Made by a program: the position numbers and the translations under genes | Origin: Siphonodentalium dalli | Lineage: Eukaryota > Mollusca > Scaphopoda > Gadilida > Siphonodentaliidae | Assembly (NCBI GenBank): GCA_032622095.1 | Contig: CP136062.1 | Span: 39,742,918 to 39,806,917 of the forward strand | Direction: 5' to 3' | Length of the DNA stretch: 64,000 bases | Notes under the pieces: model-generated | Told to the model about the DNA's origin: nothing | Seen by the model: the letters and a program-made list of their open reading frames with translations, nothing else | The model's database searches: none | In this document: positions 32,101-47,094 of the stretch, one piece after another | Layout of the letters: each line of letters opens with the position of its first letter | Position numbering within the stretch: position 1 is the stretch's first letter

Positions 32101-35100
32101 CCCCACCACATACATCTATAGGTATCCCCACCTCATACATATATAGGTATCCTCACCACACACATATATAGGTATCGCCACCACATACATATATATGTAT
32201 CACCGCCACACACATATATAATTATTCCCGCCACATATATATATAGGTATCCCCACCACACACATATATATAGGTATCCCCGCCACACACATATATAGGT
32301 ATCCCCACCACATACATCTATATGTATCCCCACCACACACATATATAGGTATCCCCACCACATACATATATATGTATCCCCACCACACACATCTATAGGT
32401 ATCCCCACCACACACATCTATAGGTATCCCCACCACACACATCTATAGGTATCCCCACCACACACATCTATAGGTATCCCCACCACATAAATATGTAGGT
32501 ATCCCCACCATATACATATATAGGTATCCCACATACATCTATTGGTATCACCGCCACATACATCTATAGGTATCCCCACCACATACATCTATAGGTCTCC
32601 CGTCACACACATATATAGGTATCCCCACGACACACATATATAGGTATCACCACCACACACATATATAGGTATCCCCGCCAAATCCATATATAGGTATCCC
32701 CACCACATACATATATAGGTATCACCACCACACACATATATAGGTATCCTCACCACATACATATATAGGTATCCCCACCACATACATCTATAGGTATCCC
32801 AACCACACACATATATAGGTATCCCCACCACGTACATTTATAGGTATCCCCACCACATACATATATAGGTATCCCCACCACATACATATATATGTATCCC
32901 CACCAAACACATATATAGGTATCCCCACCACATACATCTATATGTATCCCCACCACACACATATATAGGTATCCCCACCACATACATATATATGTATCCC
33001 CACCACACACATCTATAGGTATCCCCACCACACACATCTATAGGTATCCCCACCACACACATCTATAGGTATCCCCACCACATAAATATGTAGGTATCCC
33101 CACCATATACATATATAGGTATAACCACCACACACATATATAGGTATCCCCACCACATACATATATAGGTCTCCACGCCACATACATCCATAGGTCTCCC
33201 CAAAACATACATATATAGGTATCACCACCACATACATATATAGGTATCCCCACCACATACATATATAGGTATCCCTACCACACACATATATAGGTATCCC
33301 CGCCACACACATATATAGGTATCCCCACCACATACATCTATAGGTATCCCCACCTCATACATATATAGGTATCCTCACCACACACATATATAGGTATCGC
33401 CACCACATACATATATAGGTATCACCGCCACACACATATATAGGTATCCCCGCCACATATATATATAGGTATCCCCACCACACACATATATATAGGTATC
33501 CCCGCCACACACATATATAGGTATCCCCACAACACTCATATATATAGGTATCCCCGCCACTCACATATATAGGTATCCCCACCACATACATATATAGGTC
33601 TCCCCAATACACACATCTATAGGTATCCCCACCACACACATCTATAGGTATTCCCACCACATACATATATAGGTATCCCCACCCCACACATTTATAGGTA
33701 TCCCCGCCACATACATATATAGGTATCACCACCACACACATATATAGGTCTCTCCACCACATACATCTATAGGTATCCCAACCACACACATTTATAGGTA
33801 TCCACACCACACACATATATAGGTATCCCCACCATACACATCTATAGGTATCCCCACCACATACATATATAGGTATCCCAACCACACACCTATATATAGG
33901 TATCCCCACCACATACATATATAGGTATCACCACCACACACATATAGGTATTCCCACCACATACATATAGGTATCCCCGACACATACATATAGGTATCCC
34001 CACCACACACACAGATATAGGTCTCCCCACCACAAGCATATATAGGTATCCCCGCCACACACATATATAGGTATCCCCGCCACACACATATATAGGTATC
34101 CCCACCACGCACATATATAGGTATCCCCGCCACATACATATATAGGTCTCCCCGCCACATACATATATAGGTATCCCCACCACACATCTATAGGTATCCC
34201 CACCACACACATATATTGGTCTCCCCACCACACACATATATAGGTATCCCCGCCACATACATATATAGGTCTCCCCCAACATACATATATAGGTATCCCC
34301 ACCACACATCTATAGGTATCCCCACCACATACATCTATAGGTCTCCCCACCACACACATATATAGGTATCATCACCAAACACATATATAGGTCTCACCGC
34401 CACATACATCTATAGGTCTCCCCACCACATACATATATAGGTACAACCACCACATACATATATAGGTATCCCCACCACATACATATATAGGTATCCCTAC
34501 CACACACATATATAAGTATCCCCACCACACACAGCTATAGGTATCCCCACCACACACATCTATAGGTATCCCCACCACACACATCTATAGGTATCCCCAC
34601 CACATAAATATGTAGGTATCCCCACCATATACATATATAGGTATCCCCACCACATACATATATAGGTATCCACGCCACATACATCCATAGGGCTCCCCAC
34701 CACATACATATATAGGTATCACCACCACATACATATATAGGTATCCCCACCACATACATATATAGGTATCCCTACCACACACATATATAGGTATCCCCGC
34801 CACACACATATATAGGTATCCCCACCACATACATCTATAGGTATCCCCACCACATACATATATAGGTATCCTCACCACACACATATATAGGTATCACCAC
34901 CACATACATATATAGGTATCCCCGCCACGCACATATATAGGTATCCCCGCCACATACATATATAGGTATCCCCACCACACACATCTATAGGTATCCCCAC
35001 CACATACATCCATAGGTATCCCCACCACATACATATATAGGTATCCTCACCACACACATATATAGGTATCACCACCACATACATATATAGGTATCACCAC

Positions 35101-35212
35101 CACATACATATATAGGTATCCCCACCACACACATATATAGGTATCCCCACCACACACATATATATAGGTATCCCCGCCACACACATATATAGGTATCCCC
35201 ACCACATACATC
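32101..35212. repeat. 3.1-kb tandem duplication, copy 1
   Basis: The unit order from about 32101 is repeated from about 35197, with offsets of 3,096 bp at the left, 3,121 bp in the middle and 3,119 bp at the right. These shifts equal one 25-bp unit gained and 2 bp lost. Shared markers are attattcccgcc (32221 and 35317), the short ggtatcccacatacat unit (32523 and 35643), ggtataaccacc, and ggtacaaccacc (about 34441 and 37560). Confidence 0.8.
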
Positions 35213-38200
35213 TATAGGTATCCCCACCTCATACATATATAGGTATCCTCACCACACACATATATAGGTATCGCCACTACATACATATATAGGTATCACC
35301 GCCACACACATATATAATTATTCCCGCCACATATATATATAGGTATCCCCACCACACACATATATATAGGTATCCCCGCCACACACATATATAGGTATCC
35401 CCACCACATACATCTATATGTATCCCCACCACACACATATATAGGTATCCCCACCACATACATATATATGTATCCCCACCACACACATCTATAGGTATCC
35501 CCACCACACACATCTATAGGTATCCCCACCACACACATCTATAGGTATCACCACCACACACATCTATAGGTATCCCCACCACATAAATATGTAGGTATCC
35601 CCACCATATACATATATAGGTATACCCACCACACACATATATAGGTATCCCACATACATATATTGGTATCACCGCCACATACATCTATAGGTATCCCCAC
35701 CACATACATCTATAGGTCTCCCGCCACACACATATATAGGTATCCCCACGACACACATATATAGGTATCACCACCACACACATATATAGGTATCCCCGCC
35801 AAATCCATATATAGGTATCCCCACCACATACATATATAGGTATCACCACCACACACATATATAGGTATCCTCACCACATACATATATAGGTATCCCCACA
35901 ACATACATCTATAGGTATCCCAACCACACACATATATAGGTATCCCCACCACGTACATTTATAGGTATCCCCACCACATACATATATAGGTATCCCCACC
36001 ACATACATATATATGTATCCCCACCAAACACATATATAGGTATCCCCACCACATACATCTATATGTATCCCCACCACACACATATATAGGTATCCCCACC
36101 ACATACATATATATGTATCCCCACCACACACATCTATAGGTATCCCCACCACACACATCTATAGGTATCCCCACCACACACATCTATAGGTATCCCCACC
36201 ACATAAATATGTTGGTATCCCCACCATATACATATATAGGTATAACCACCACACACATATATAGGTATCCCCACCACATACATATATAGGTCTCCACGCC
36301 ACATACATCCATAGGTCTCCCCAAAACATACATATATAGGTATCACCACCACATACATATATAGGTATCCCCACCACATACATATATAGGTATCCCTACC
36401 ACACACATATATAGGTATCCCCGCCACACACATATATAGGTATCCCCACCACATACATCTATAGGTATCCCCACCTCATACATATATAGGTATCCTCACC
36501 ACACACATATATAGGTATCGCCACCACATACATATATAGGTATCACCGCCACACACATATATAGGTATCCCCGCCACATATATATATAGGTATCCCCACC
36601 ACACACATATATATAGGTATCCCCGCCACACACATATATAGGTATCCCCACAACACTCATATATATAGGTATCCCCGCCACTCACATATATAGGTATCCC
36701 CACCACATACATATATAGGTCTCCCCAATACACACATCTATAGGTATCCCCACCACACACATCTATAGGTATTCCCACCACATACATATATAGGTATACC
36801 CACCCCACACATTTATAGGTATCCCCGCCACATACATATATAGGTATCACCACCACACACATATATAGGTCTCTCCACCACATACATCTATAGGTATCCC
36901 AACCACACACATTTATAGGTATCCACACCACACACATATATAGGTATCCCCACCATACACATCTATAGGTATCCCCACCACATACATATATAGGTATCCC
37001 AACCACACACATATATAGGTATCCCCACCACATACATATATAGGTATCACCACCACACACATATAGGTATTCCCACCACATACATATAGGTATCCCCGAC
37101 ACATACATATAGGTATCCCCACCACACACACACATATAGGTCTCCCCACCACAAGCATATATAGGTATCCCCGCCACACACATATATAGGTATCCCCGCC
37201 ACCCACATATATAGGTATCCCCACCACGCACATATATAGGTATCCCCGCCACATACATATATAGGTCTCCCCGCCACATACATATATAGGTATCCCCACC
37301 ACACATCTATAGGTATCCCCACCACACACATATATTGGTCTCCCCACCACACACATATATAGGTATCCCCGCCACATACATATATAGTTCTCCCCCAACA
37401 TACATATATAGGTATCCCCACCACACATCTATAGATATCCCCACCACATACATCTATAGGTCTCCCCACCACACACATATATAGGTATCATCACCACACA
37501 CATATATAGGTCTCACCGCCACATACATCTATAGGTCTCCCCACCACATACATATATAGGTACAACCACCACATACATATATAGGTATCCCCACCACATA
37601 CATATATAGGTATCCCTACCACACACATATATAAGTATCCCCACCACACACAGCTATAGGTAGCCCCACCACACACATCTATAGGTATCCCCACCACACA
37701 CATCTATAGGTATCCCCACCACATAAATATGTAGGTATCCCCACCATATACATATATAGGTATCCCCACCACATACATATATAGGTATCCACGCCACATA
37801 CATCCATAGGGCTCCCCACCACATACATATATAGGTATCACCACCACATACATATATAGGTATCCCCACCACATACATATATAGGTATCCCTACAACACA
37901 CATATATAGGTATCCCCGCCACACACATATATAGGTATCCCCACCACATACATCTATAGGTATCCCCACCACATACATATATAGGTATCCTCACCACACA
38001 CATATATAGGTATCACCACCACATACATATATAGGTATCCCCGCCACGCACATATATAGGTATCCCCGCCACATACATATATAGGTATCCCCACCACACA
38101 CATCTATAGGTATCCCCACCACATACATCCATAGGTATCCCCACCACATACATATATAGGTATCCTCACCACACACATATATAGGTATCACCACCACATA

Positions 38201-38331
38201 CATATATAGGTATCACCACCACATACATATATAGGTATCCCCACCACACACATATATAGGTATCCCCACCACACACATATATATAGGTATCCCCGCCACA
38301 CACATATATAGGTATCCCCACCACATACATA
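35213..38331. repeat. 3.1-kb tandem duplication, copy 2
   Basis: This is the second copy of the preceding block. It ends near 38331, where the sequence turns to a ggtctccccaccacc unit while copy 1 continues into the start of this copy. Differences from copy 1 are scattered substitutions, for example cgccacccacat near 37200, and a gain of one 25-bp unit near 35540. Confidence 0.78.
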
Positions 38332-39279
38332 TATAGGTCTCCCCACCACCTACATCTATAGGTATCCCCACCACAACCATCTATAGGTATCCCCACCACA
38401 CACATCTATAGGTATCACCACCACATACATATATAGGTATCCCCAACACATACATCTATAGGTATCCCCACCACATTCATCTATAAGTATCACCACCACA
38501 CACATTTATAGGTATCCCCACCACACACATATATAGGTATCACCACCACATACATATATAGGTATCCCCACCACATACATCTATAGGTATCCCCACCACA
38601 TAAATATATAGGTATTCCCACCACACACATCTATAGGTATCCCCACCACACACATCTGTAGGTATCCCCACCACATACATATATAGGTATCCCCAACACA
38701 CACATTTATAGATAGCCCCGCCACATACATATATAGGTATCACCACCACACACATATATAGGTCACAACCACACACATATAGGTATCCCCACCACATACA
38801 TATAGGTATCCCCGCCACATACATATAGGTATCCCCACCACACACACATATATAGGTCTCCCCACCACAAGCATATATAGGTATCCCCGCCACACACATA
38901 TATAGGTATCTCCGCCACACACATATATAGGTATCCCCACCACACACATATATAGGTATTCCCGCCACATACATATATATGTCTCCCCGCCACAGACATA
39001 TATAGGTATCCCCACCACACATATATAGGTATCCCCACCACACACATATATTGGTCTCCCCACCATACACATATGTAGGTATTCCCGCAACATACATATA
39101 TAGGTCTCCCCGCCACATACATATATAGGTATCCCCACCACACATCTATAGGTATCCCCACCACACACATATATTGGTCTCCTCACCACACACATATATA
39201 GGTATCCCTGCCACATACATCTATAGGTAGCCCCACCACATACATATATAGTTATCCCTACCACACACACATATAGGTA
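38332..39279. repeat. 25-bp array segment between two block duplications
   Basis: The segment contains only 25-bp family units, with a cluster of short 21- and 23-bp units near 38765-38835. It shares variant order with other gccacatacatatagg clusters in the array (near 12040, 21750 and 23600). No gene or unique sequence is visible. Confidence 0.8.
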
Positions 39280-40995
39280 TCCCCACCACACACATCTGTA
39301 GGTATCCCCACCACACACATCTATAGGTATTCCCACCACACACATCTAAAGGTATCCCCACCACATACATATGTAGGTATCCCCACCATATACATATATA
39401 GGTATTCCCACCACACACATATATAGGTATCCCCACCACATACATATATAGGTCTCCACGCCACATACATCCATAGGTCTCCCCACCACATACATATATA
39501 GGTATCACCACCACATACATATATAGGTATCCCCACCAAATACATATATAGGTATCCCTACCACACACATATATAGGTATCCCCGCCACACACATATATA
39601 TGTATCCCCACCACATACATCTATAGGTATCCCCACCACATACATATATAGGTATCCTCACCACACACAGATATAGGTATCACCACCACATACATATATA
39701 GGTATCCCCGCCACACACATATATAGGTATCCCCGCCACATACATATATAGGTATCCCCACCACACACATCTATAGATATCCCACCACATACATTTATAG
39801 GTATCCCCACCACATACATATATATGTATCCTCACCACACACATATATAGGTATCACCACCACATACATATATAGGTATCACCACCACATACATATATAG
39901 GTATCCCCACCACACCCATATATAGGTATCCCCACCACACACATATATATAGGTATCCCCGCCACACACATATATAGGTATCCCCACCACATACATAAAT
40001 AGGTCTCCCCACCACATACATCTATAGGTATCCCCACCACACACATCTATAGGTATCCCCACCACACACATATATAGGTATCACCACCACATACATTAAT
40101 AGGTATCCCCACCACATACATCTATAGGTATCCCCACCACATACATCTATAGGTATCACCACCACACACATCTATAGGTATCCCCACCACACACATATAT
40201 AGGTATCACCACCACATACATATATAGGTATCCCCACCACATACATCTATAGGTATCCCCACCACATAAATATATAGGTATCCCCACCACACACATATAT
40301 AGGTATCCCCACCACACACATCTATAGGTATCCCCACCACATACATATATAGGTATCCCCACCACACACATTTATAGGTATCCCCGCCACATACATATAT
40401 AGGTATCACCACCACACACATATATAGGTCTCCCCACCACATACGTCTATAGGTATCCCGACCACACACATCTATAGGTATCCCAACCACACACATATAT
40501 AGGTATCCCCACCATACACATATATAGGTATCCCCACCACATACATATATAGGTATCCCAACCACACACATATATAGGTATCCCCACCACATACATATAT
40601 AGGTATTACAACCACACACATATTGGTATCCCCACCACATACATATAGGTATCCCCGCTACATACATATAGGTATCCCCACCACACACCCATATATAGGT
40701 CTCCCCAACCACACGCATATATAGGTATCCCCGCCACACACATATATAGGTATCCCCGCCACACACATATATAGGTATCCCCACCAAACACATATATAGG
40801 TATCCCCGCCACATACATATATAGGTCTCCCCGCCACATACATATATAGGTATCCCAACCACACATCTATAGGTATCCCCACCACACACATATATTGGTC
40901 TCCCCACCACACACATATATAGGTATCCCCGCCACATACATATATAGGTCTCCCCGCCACATACATATATAGGTATCCCCACCACACATCTATAG
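39280..40995. repeat. 1.72-kb tandem duplication, copy 1
   Basis: The unit order recurs at offset 1,719 bp. Landmarks are the ctgtagg then ctaaagg units (about 39296-39350 and 41015-41070), an acattaatagg unit (about 40094 and 41813), ggtattacaacc (about 40603 and 42322) and cacacaccc (about 40684 and 42403). Copies diverge after about 40995/42697. The first copy keeps one 25-bp unit near 40750 that the second lacks, shifting the offset to 1,694. Confidence 0.82.
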
Positions 40996-42697
40996 GTATC
41001 CCCACCACACACATCTGTAGGTATCCCCACCACACACATCTATAGGTATTCCCACCACACACATCTAAAGGTATCCCCACCACATACATATGTAGGTATC
41101 CCCACCATATACATATATAGGTATTCCCACCACACACATATATAGGTATCCCCACCACATACATATATAGGTCTCCACGCCACATACATCCATAGGTCTC
41201 CCCACCACATACATATATAGGTATCACCACCACATACATATATAGGTATCCCCACCAAATACATATATAGGTATCCCTACCACACACATATATAGGTATC
41301 CCCGCCACACACATATATATGTATCCCCACCACATACATCTATAGGTATCCCCACCACATACATATATAGGTATCCTCACCACACACAGATATAGGTATC
41401 ACCGTCACATACATATATAGGTATCCCCGCCACACACATATATAGGTATCCCCGCCACATACATATATAGGTATCCCCACCACACACATCTATAGATATC
41501 CCACCACATACATTTATAGGTATCCCCACCACATACATATATATGTATCCTCACCACACACATATATAGGTATCACCACCACATACATATATAGGTATCA
41601 CCACCACATACATATATAGGTATCCCCACCACACCCATATATAGGTATCCCCACCACACACATATATATAGGTATCCCCGCCACACACATATATAGGTAT
41701 CCCCACCACATACATAAATAGGTCTCCCCACCACATACATCTATAGGTATCCCCACCACACACATCTATAGGTATCCCCACCACACACATATATAGGTAT
41801 CACCACCACATACATTAATAGGTATCCCCACCACATACATCTATAGGTATCCCCACCACATACATCTATAGGTATCACCACCACACACATCTATAGGTAT
41901 CCCCACCACACACATATATAGGTATCACCACCACATACATATATAGGTATCCCCACCACATACATCTATAGGTATCCCCACCACATAAATATATAGGTAT
42001 CCCCACCACACACATATATAGGTATCCCCACCACACACATCTATAGGTATCCCCACCACATACATATATAGGTATCCCCACCACACACATTTATAGGTAT
42101 CCCCGCCACATACATATATAGGTATCACCACCACACACATATATAGGTCTCCCCACCACATACGTCTATAGGTATCCCGACCACACACATCTATAGGTAT
42201 CCCAACCACACACATATATAGGTATCCCCACCATACACATATATAGGTATCCCCACCACATACATATATAGGTATCCCAACCACACACATATATAGGTAT
42301 CCCCACCACATACATATATAGGTATTACAACCACACACATATTGGTATCCCCACCACATACATATAGGTATCCCCGCTACATACATATAGGTATCCCCAC
42401 CACACACCCATATATAGGTCTCCCCAACCACACGCATATATAGGTATCCCCGCCACACACATATATAGGTATCCCCACCAAACACATATATAGGTATCCC
42501 CGCCACATACATATATAGGTCTCCCCGCCACATACATATATAGGTATCCCAACCACACATCTATAGGTATCCCCACCACACACATATATTGGTCTCCCCA
42601 CCACACACATATATAGGTATCCCCGCCACATACATATATAGGTCTCCCCGCCACATACATATATAGGTATCCCCACCACACATCTATAGGTATCCCC
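40996..42697. repeat. 1.72-kb tandem duplication, copy 2
   Basis: This is the second copy of 39280-40995 and is nearly identical by eye. It is one 25-bp unit shorter near 42470. A private substitution is visible at about 41403, where ggtatcaccgtc replaces ggtatcaccacc. Confidence 0.82.
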
Positions 42698-45600
42698 AGC
42701 ACACACATATATTGGTCTCCTCACCACACACATATATAGGTATCCCTGCCACATACATCTATAGGTCTCCCCACCACACATATATATAGGTATCATCACC
42801 ACACACATATATAGGTCTCCCCGCCACATACATCTATAGGTCTCCCCACCACATACATATATAGGTATCACCACCACATACATATATAGGTATCCCCACC
42901 ACATACATATATAGGTATCCCCACCACACACATATATAGGTAACCCCGCCACACACATATATAGGTATCCCCACCACATACATATATAGGTATCCTCACC
43001 AAACACATATATAGGTCTCCACGCCACATATATCCATAGGTCTCCCCACCACATACATATATAGGTATTACCACCACATACATATATAGGTATCCCCACC
43101 ACATACATATATAGGTATCCCTACCACACACATATATAGGTTTCCACGCCACATACATATATAGGTATTCCCACCACATACATATATAGGTATCCCCACC
43201 ACATACATATATAGGTATCCTCACCACACACATATATAGGTATCACCACCACATACATATAAAGGTATCCCCGCCACACACATATATAGGTATCCCCGCC
43301 ACATACATAAATAGGTATCCCCACCACACACATCTATAGGTATCCCAACCACATACATATATATGTATCACCACCACATACATATATAGGTATCCCCACC
43401 ACACACATATATAGGTATCCCCACCACACATATATATATAGGTATCCCCGCCACACACATATATAGGTATCCCCACCCCATACATATATAGGTCTCCCCA
43501 CCACATACATCTATAGGTATCCCCAACACACACATCTATAGGTATCCCCACCACACACATATATAGGTATCACCACCACACACATTTATACGTATCGCCG
43601 CCACATACATATATAGGTATCACCACCACACACATATATAGGTCTCCACACCACATACATATATAGGTATCCCCACCACACACATCTATAGGTATCCCCA
43701 CCACACACATCTATATGTATCCCCACCACACACATATATAGGTATCCCCACCATACACATCTATAGGTATCCCCACCACATACATATATAGGTATCCCAA
43801 CCACACACATATATAGGTATCCCCACCACATACATATATAGGTATCACCACCACATACATATATAGGTATCACAACCACACACATATAGGTATACCCACC
43901 ACATACATATAGGTATCCCCGCCACATACATATAGGTATCCCCACCACACACACATATATAGGTCTCCCCACCACAAGCATATATAGGTATCCCCGCCAC
44001 ACACATATATAGGTATCGCCGCCACACACATATATAGGTATCCCCACCACACACATATATAGGTATCCCCGCCACATACATATATAGGTATCCCCGCCAC
44101 ATACATATATAGGTCTCACCGCCACATACATATATAGGTATCCCCACCAATCACAGATATTGGTCTCACCACCACACACATATATAGGTATCCCCGCCAC
44201 ATACATATATAGGTCTCCCCGCCACATACATATATAGGTATCCCCACCCCACATCTAAAGGTATCCCCACTACACACATATATTGGTCTCCTCACCACAC
44301 ACATATATAGATATCCCTGCCACATACATCTATTGGTCTCCCCAACACACACATATATAGGTATCATCACCACACACATATATAGGTCTCCCCGCCACAT
44401 ACATCTATTGGTCTCCCCACCACATACATATATAGGTATCACCAACACATACATATATAGGTATCCCCACCACATACATATATAGGTATCCCTACCACAC
44501 ACATATATAGGTTTCCACGCCACATACATAAATAGGTATCCCCACCACATACATCTATAGGTATCCCCACCACATACATATATAGGTATCCTCACTACAC
44601 ACATATATAGGTATCACCACCACATACATATAAAGGTATACCCGCCACACACATATATAGGTATCCCCGCCACATACATATATAGGTATCCCCATCACAC
44701 ACATCTATAGGTATCCCCACCACATACATATATATGTATCACCACCACATACATATATATAGGTATCCCCACCACATACATATATAGGTATCCACACCAC
44801 ACATATATATAGGTATCCCCACCACACATATATATAGGTATCCCCACCACATACATATATAGGTATCCCCAACACACACATCTATAGGTATCCCCAGCAC
44901 ATACATATATAGGTATCCCCGCCACACACATATATAGGTATCCCCACCACACACATATATAGGTATCCTCGCCACACACATATATAGGTATCACCACTAC
45001 ACACATATATAGGTATCCCCACCACATACATATATAGGTATCCCAACCACATTCATATATAGGTATCCCCACCACACATCTATAGGTCTCTCCACCACAC
45101 ACATATATAGGTATCACCACCACATACATATATAGGTATCCCCACCACACACATATATATAGGTATCACCACCACACACATATATAGTTATCCCCGCCAC
45201 ATACATATATAGGTCTCCCCGCCACATACATATATATGTATCCCACCACATACATATATAGGTATCCCCACCACACCCATCTATAGGTATCCCCACCACA
45301 TACATATATAGGCATCCTCACCACACACATATATAGGTCTCCCCACCACATACATATATAGGTCTCCCCGCCACACACATATATAGGTATCCCCACCACA
45401 TACATATATAGGTCTCCCCACCACATACATCTATATGTATCCCCACCACACACATCTATAGGTACCCCCTCCACATACATATATAGGTATCACCACCACA
45501 CACATATATAGGTATCACTACCACATACATATATAGGTATCCCAGCCACACACATCTATAGGTATCCCCACCACATACTTATATAGGTATCCCCGCCACA

Positions 45601-47023
45601 CACATATATAGGTATCCCCACCACACACATATATAGGTATACTCGCCACACACATATATAGGTATCACCACCACACATATATATAGGTATCCCCACCACA
45701 TACATATATAGGTATCCACACCACACATATATATAGGTATCCCCACCACACATATATATAGGTATCCCCACCACATACATATATAGGTATCCCCAACACA
45801 CACATCTATAGGTATCCCCAGCACATACATATATAGGTATCACCGCCACACACATATATAGGTATCCCACCACAAACATATATAGGTATCCTCGCCACAC
45901 ACATATATAGATATCACCACCACACACATATATAGGTATCACCACCACATACATATATAGGCATCCCCACCACATACATCTATAGGTATCCCCACCACAT
46001 ACATATATAGGTATCCTCACCACACACATATATAGGTATCACCACCACATACATATAAAGGTATCCCCGCCACACACATATATAGGTATCCCCGCCACAT
46101 ACATATATAGGTATCCCCACCACACACATCTATAGGTATCCCAACCACATACATATATATGTATCACCACCACATACATATATAGGTATCCCCACCACAC
46201 ACATATATAGGTATCCCCACCACACACATATATAGGTATCACCGCCACACACATATATAGGTATCCCACCACAAACATATATAGGTATCCTCGCCACACA
46301 CATATATAGATATCACCACCACACACATATATAGGTTTCCACGCCACATACATATATAGGTATTCCCACCACATACATCTATAGGTATTCCCACCACATA
46401 CATGTATAGGTATCCTCACCACACACATATATAGGTATCACCACCACATACATATAAAGGTATCCCCGCCACACACATATATAGGTATCCCCGCCACATA
46501 CATATATAGGTATCCCCACCACACACATCTATAGGTATCCCAACCACATACATATATATGTATCACCACCACATACATATATAGGTATCCCCACCACACA
46601 CATATATAGGTATCCCCACCACACACATATATATAGGTATCCCCGCCACACACATATATAGGTATCCCCACCACATACATATATAGGTCTCCCCACCACA
46701 TACATCTATAGGTATCCCCAACACACACATCTATAGGTATCCCCACCACACACATATATAGGTATCACCACCACACACATTTATAGGTATCCCCGCCACA
46801 TACATATATAGGTATCACCACCACACACATATATAGGTCTCCCCACCACATACATCTATAGGTATCCCCACCACACACATCTATAGGTATCCCCACCACA
46901 CACATCTATAGGTATCCCCACCACACACATATATAGGTATCCCCACCATACACATCTATAGGTATCCCCACCACATACATATATAGGTATCCCAACCACA
47001 CACATATATAGGTAACCCCACCA
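42698..47023. repeat. Right edge of the 25-bp array
   Basis: The last 4.3 kb of the array are still 25-bp units but contain many 27-bp variants with longer TA tracts (for example near 43431, 44804 and 45678). A short series marked by catataaagg near 43257 recurs near 46056 and 46454; the last lies about 3,195 bp from the first and matches over roughly 300 bp. The array ends cleanly at about 47023 without a long gradient of decayed units. Confidence 0.8.
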
Positions 47024-47048
47024 GGGATGCAGATTTCGTCAGCCACGC

Positions 47049-47083
47049 GCGAACCGCGAACCGCGAACTGCGAATCGCGAACT
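47049..47083. repeat. Five copies of a 7-bp repeat (gcgaacc)
   Basis: Five consecutive heptamers read gcgaacc, gcgaacc, gcgaact, gcgaatc, gcgaact. They lie 25 bp beyond the end of the 25-bp array and are much more GC-rich than anything around them. The last two overlap the palindrome at 47070-47094. Confidence 0.85.
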
Positions 47084-47094
47084 TCGCGATTCGC
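47070..47094. repeat. Perfect 12-bp inverted repeat with 1-nt centre
   Basis: The arm gcgaatcgcgaa is followed by a single c and then its exact reverse complement ttcgcgattcgc. Such a near-perfect palindrome can extrude as a cruciform or fold back as a hairpin. It sits at the border of the minisatellite and could reflect a rearrangement breakpoint, but that is inference. Confidence 0.85.

Larger units (their letters stand above)
1..47023. repeat. 25-bp minisatellite/satellite array, about 1,880 copies
   Basis: The whole interval is a head-to-tail array of a 25-bp unit. Its core on the plus strand is aggtatccccaccac, followed by a CA/TA tract such as atacatatat. The array is already running at base 1 and stops abruptly inside a unit at about 47023 (…ggtaaccccaccag). 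The consensus is about 40% GC but strongly strand-asymmetric, with about 8 C and only 2 G per unit on the plus strand. Common variants are ggtctcc for ggtatcc, cgccac for caccac, acacac for acatac, and atctatagg for atatatagg. Unit length varies mostly in 2-bp steps. Variants are shared in long blocks, showing large segmental duplications inside the array. No gene, promoter or RNA gene is visible. It is a structural satellite; a centromeric, pericentromeric or subtelomeric location is possible but cannot be told from sequence. Confidence 0.97.

Noticed and set aside
1-47023. A CRISPR array
   Set aside because: Repeats are contiguous with no unique spacers, the number of units is far too large, and there are no cas genes.
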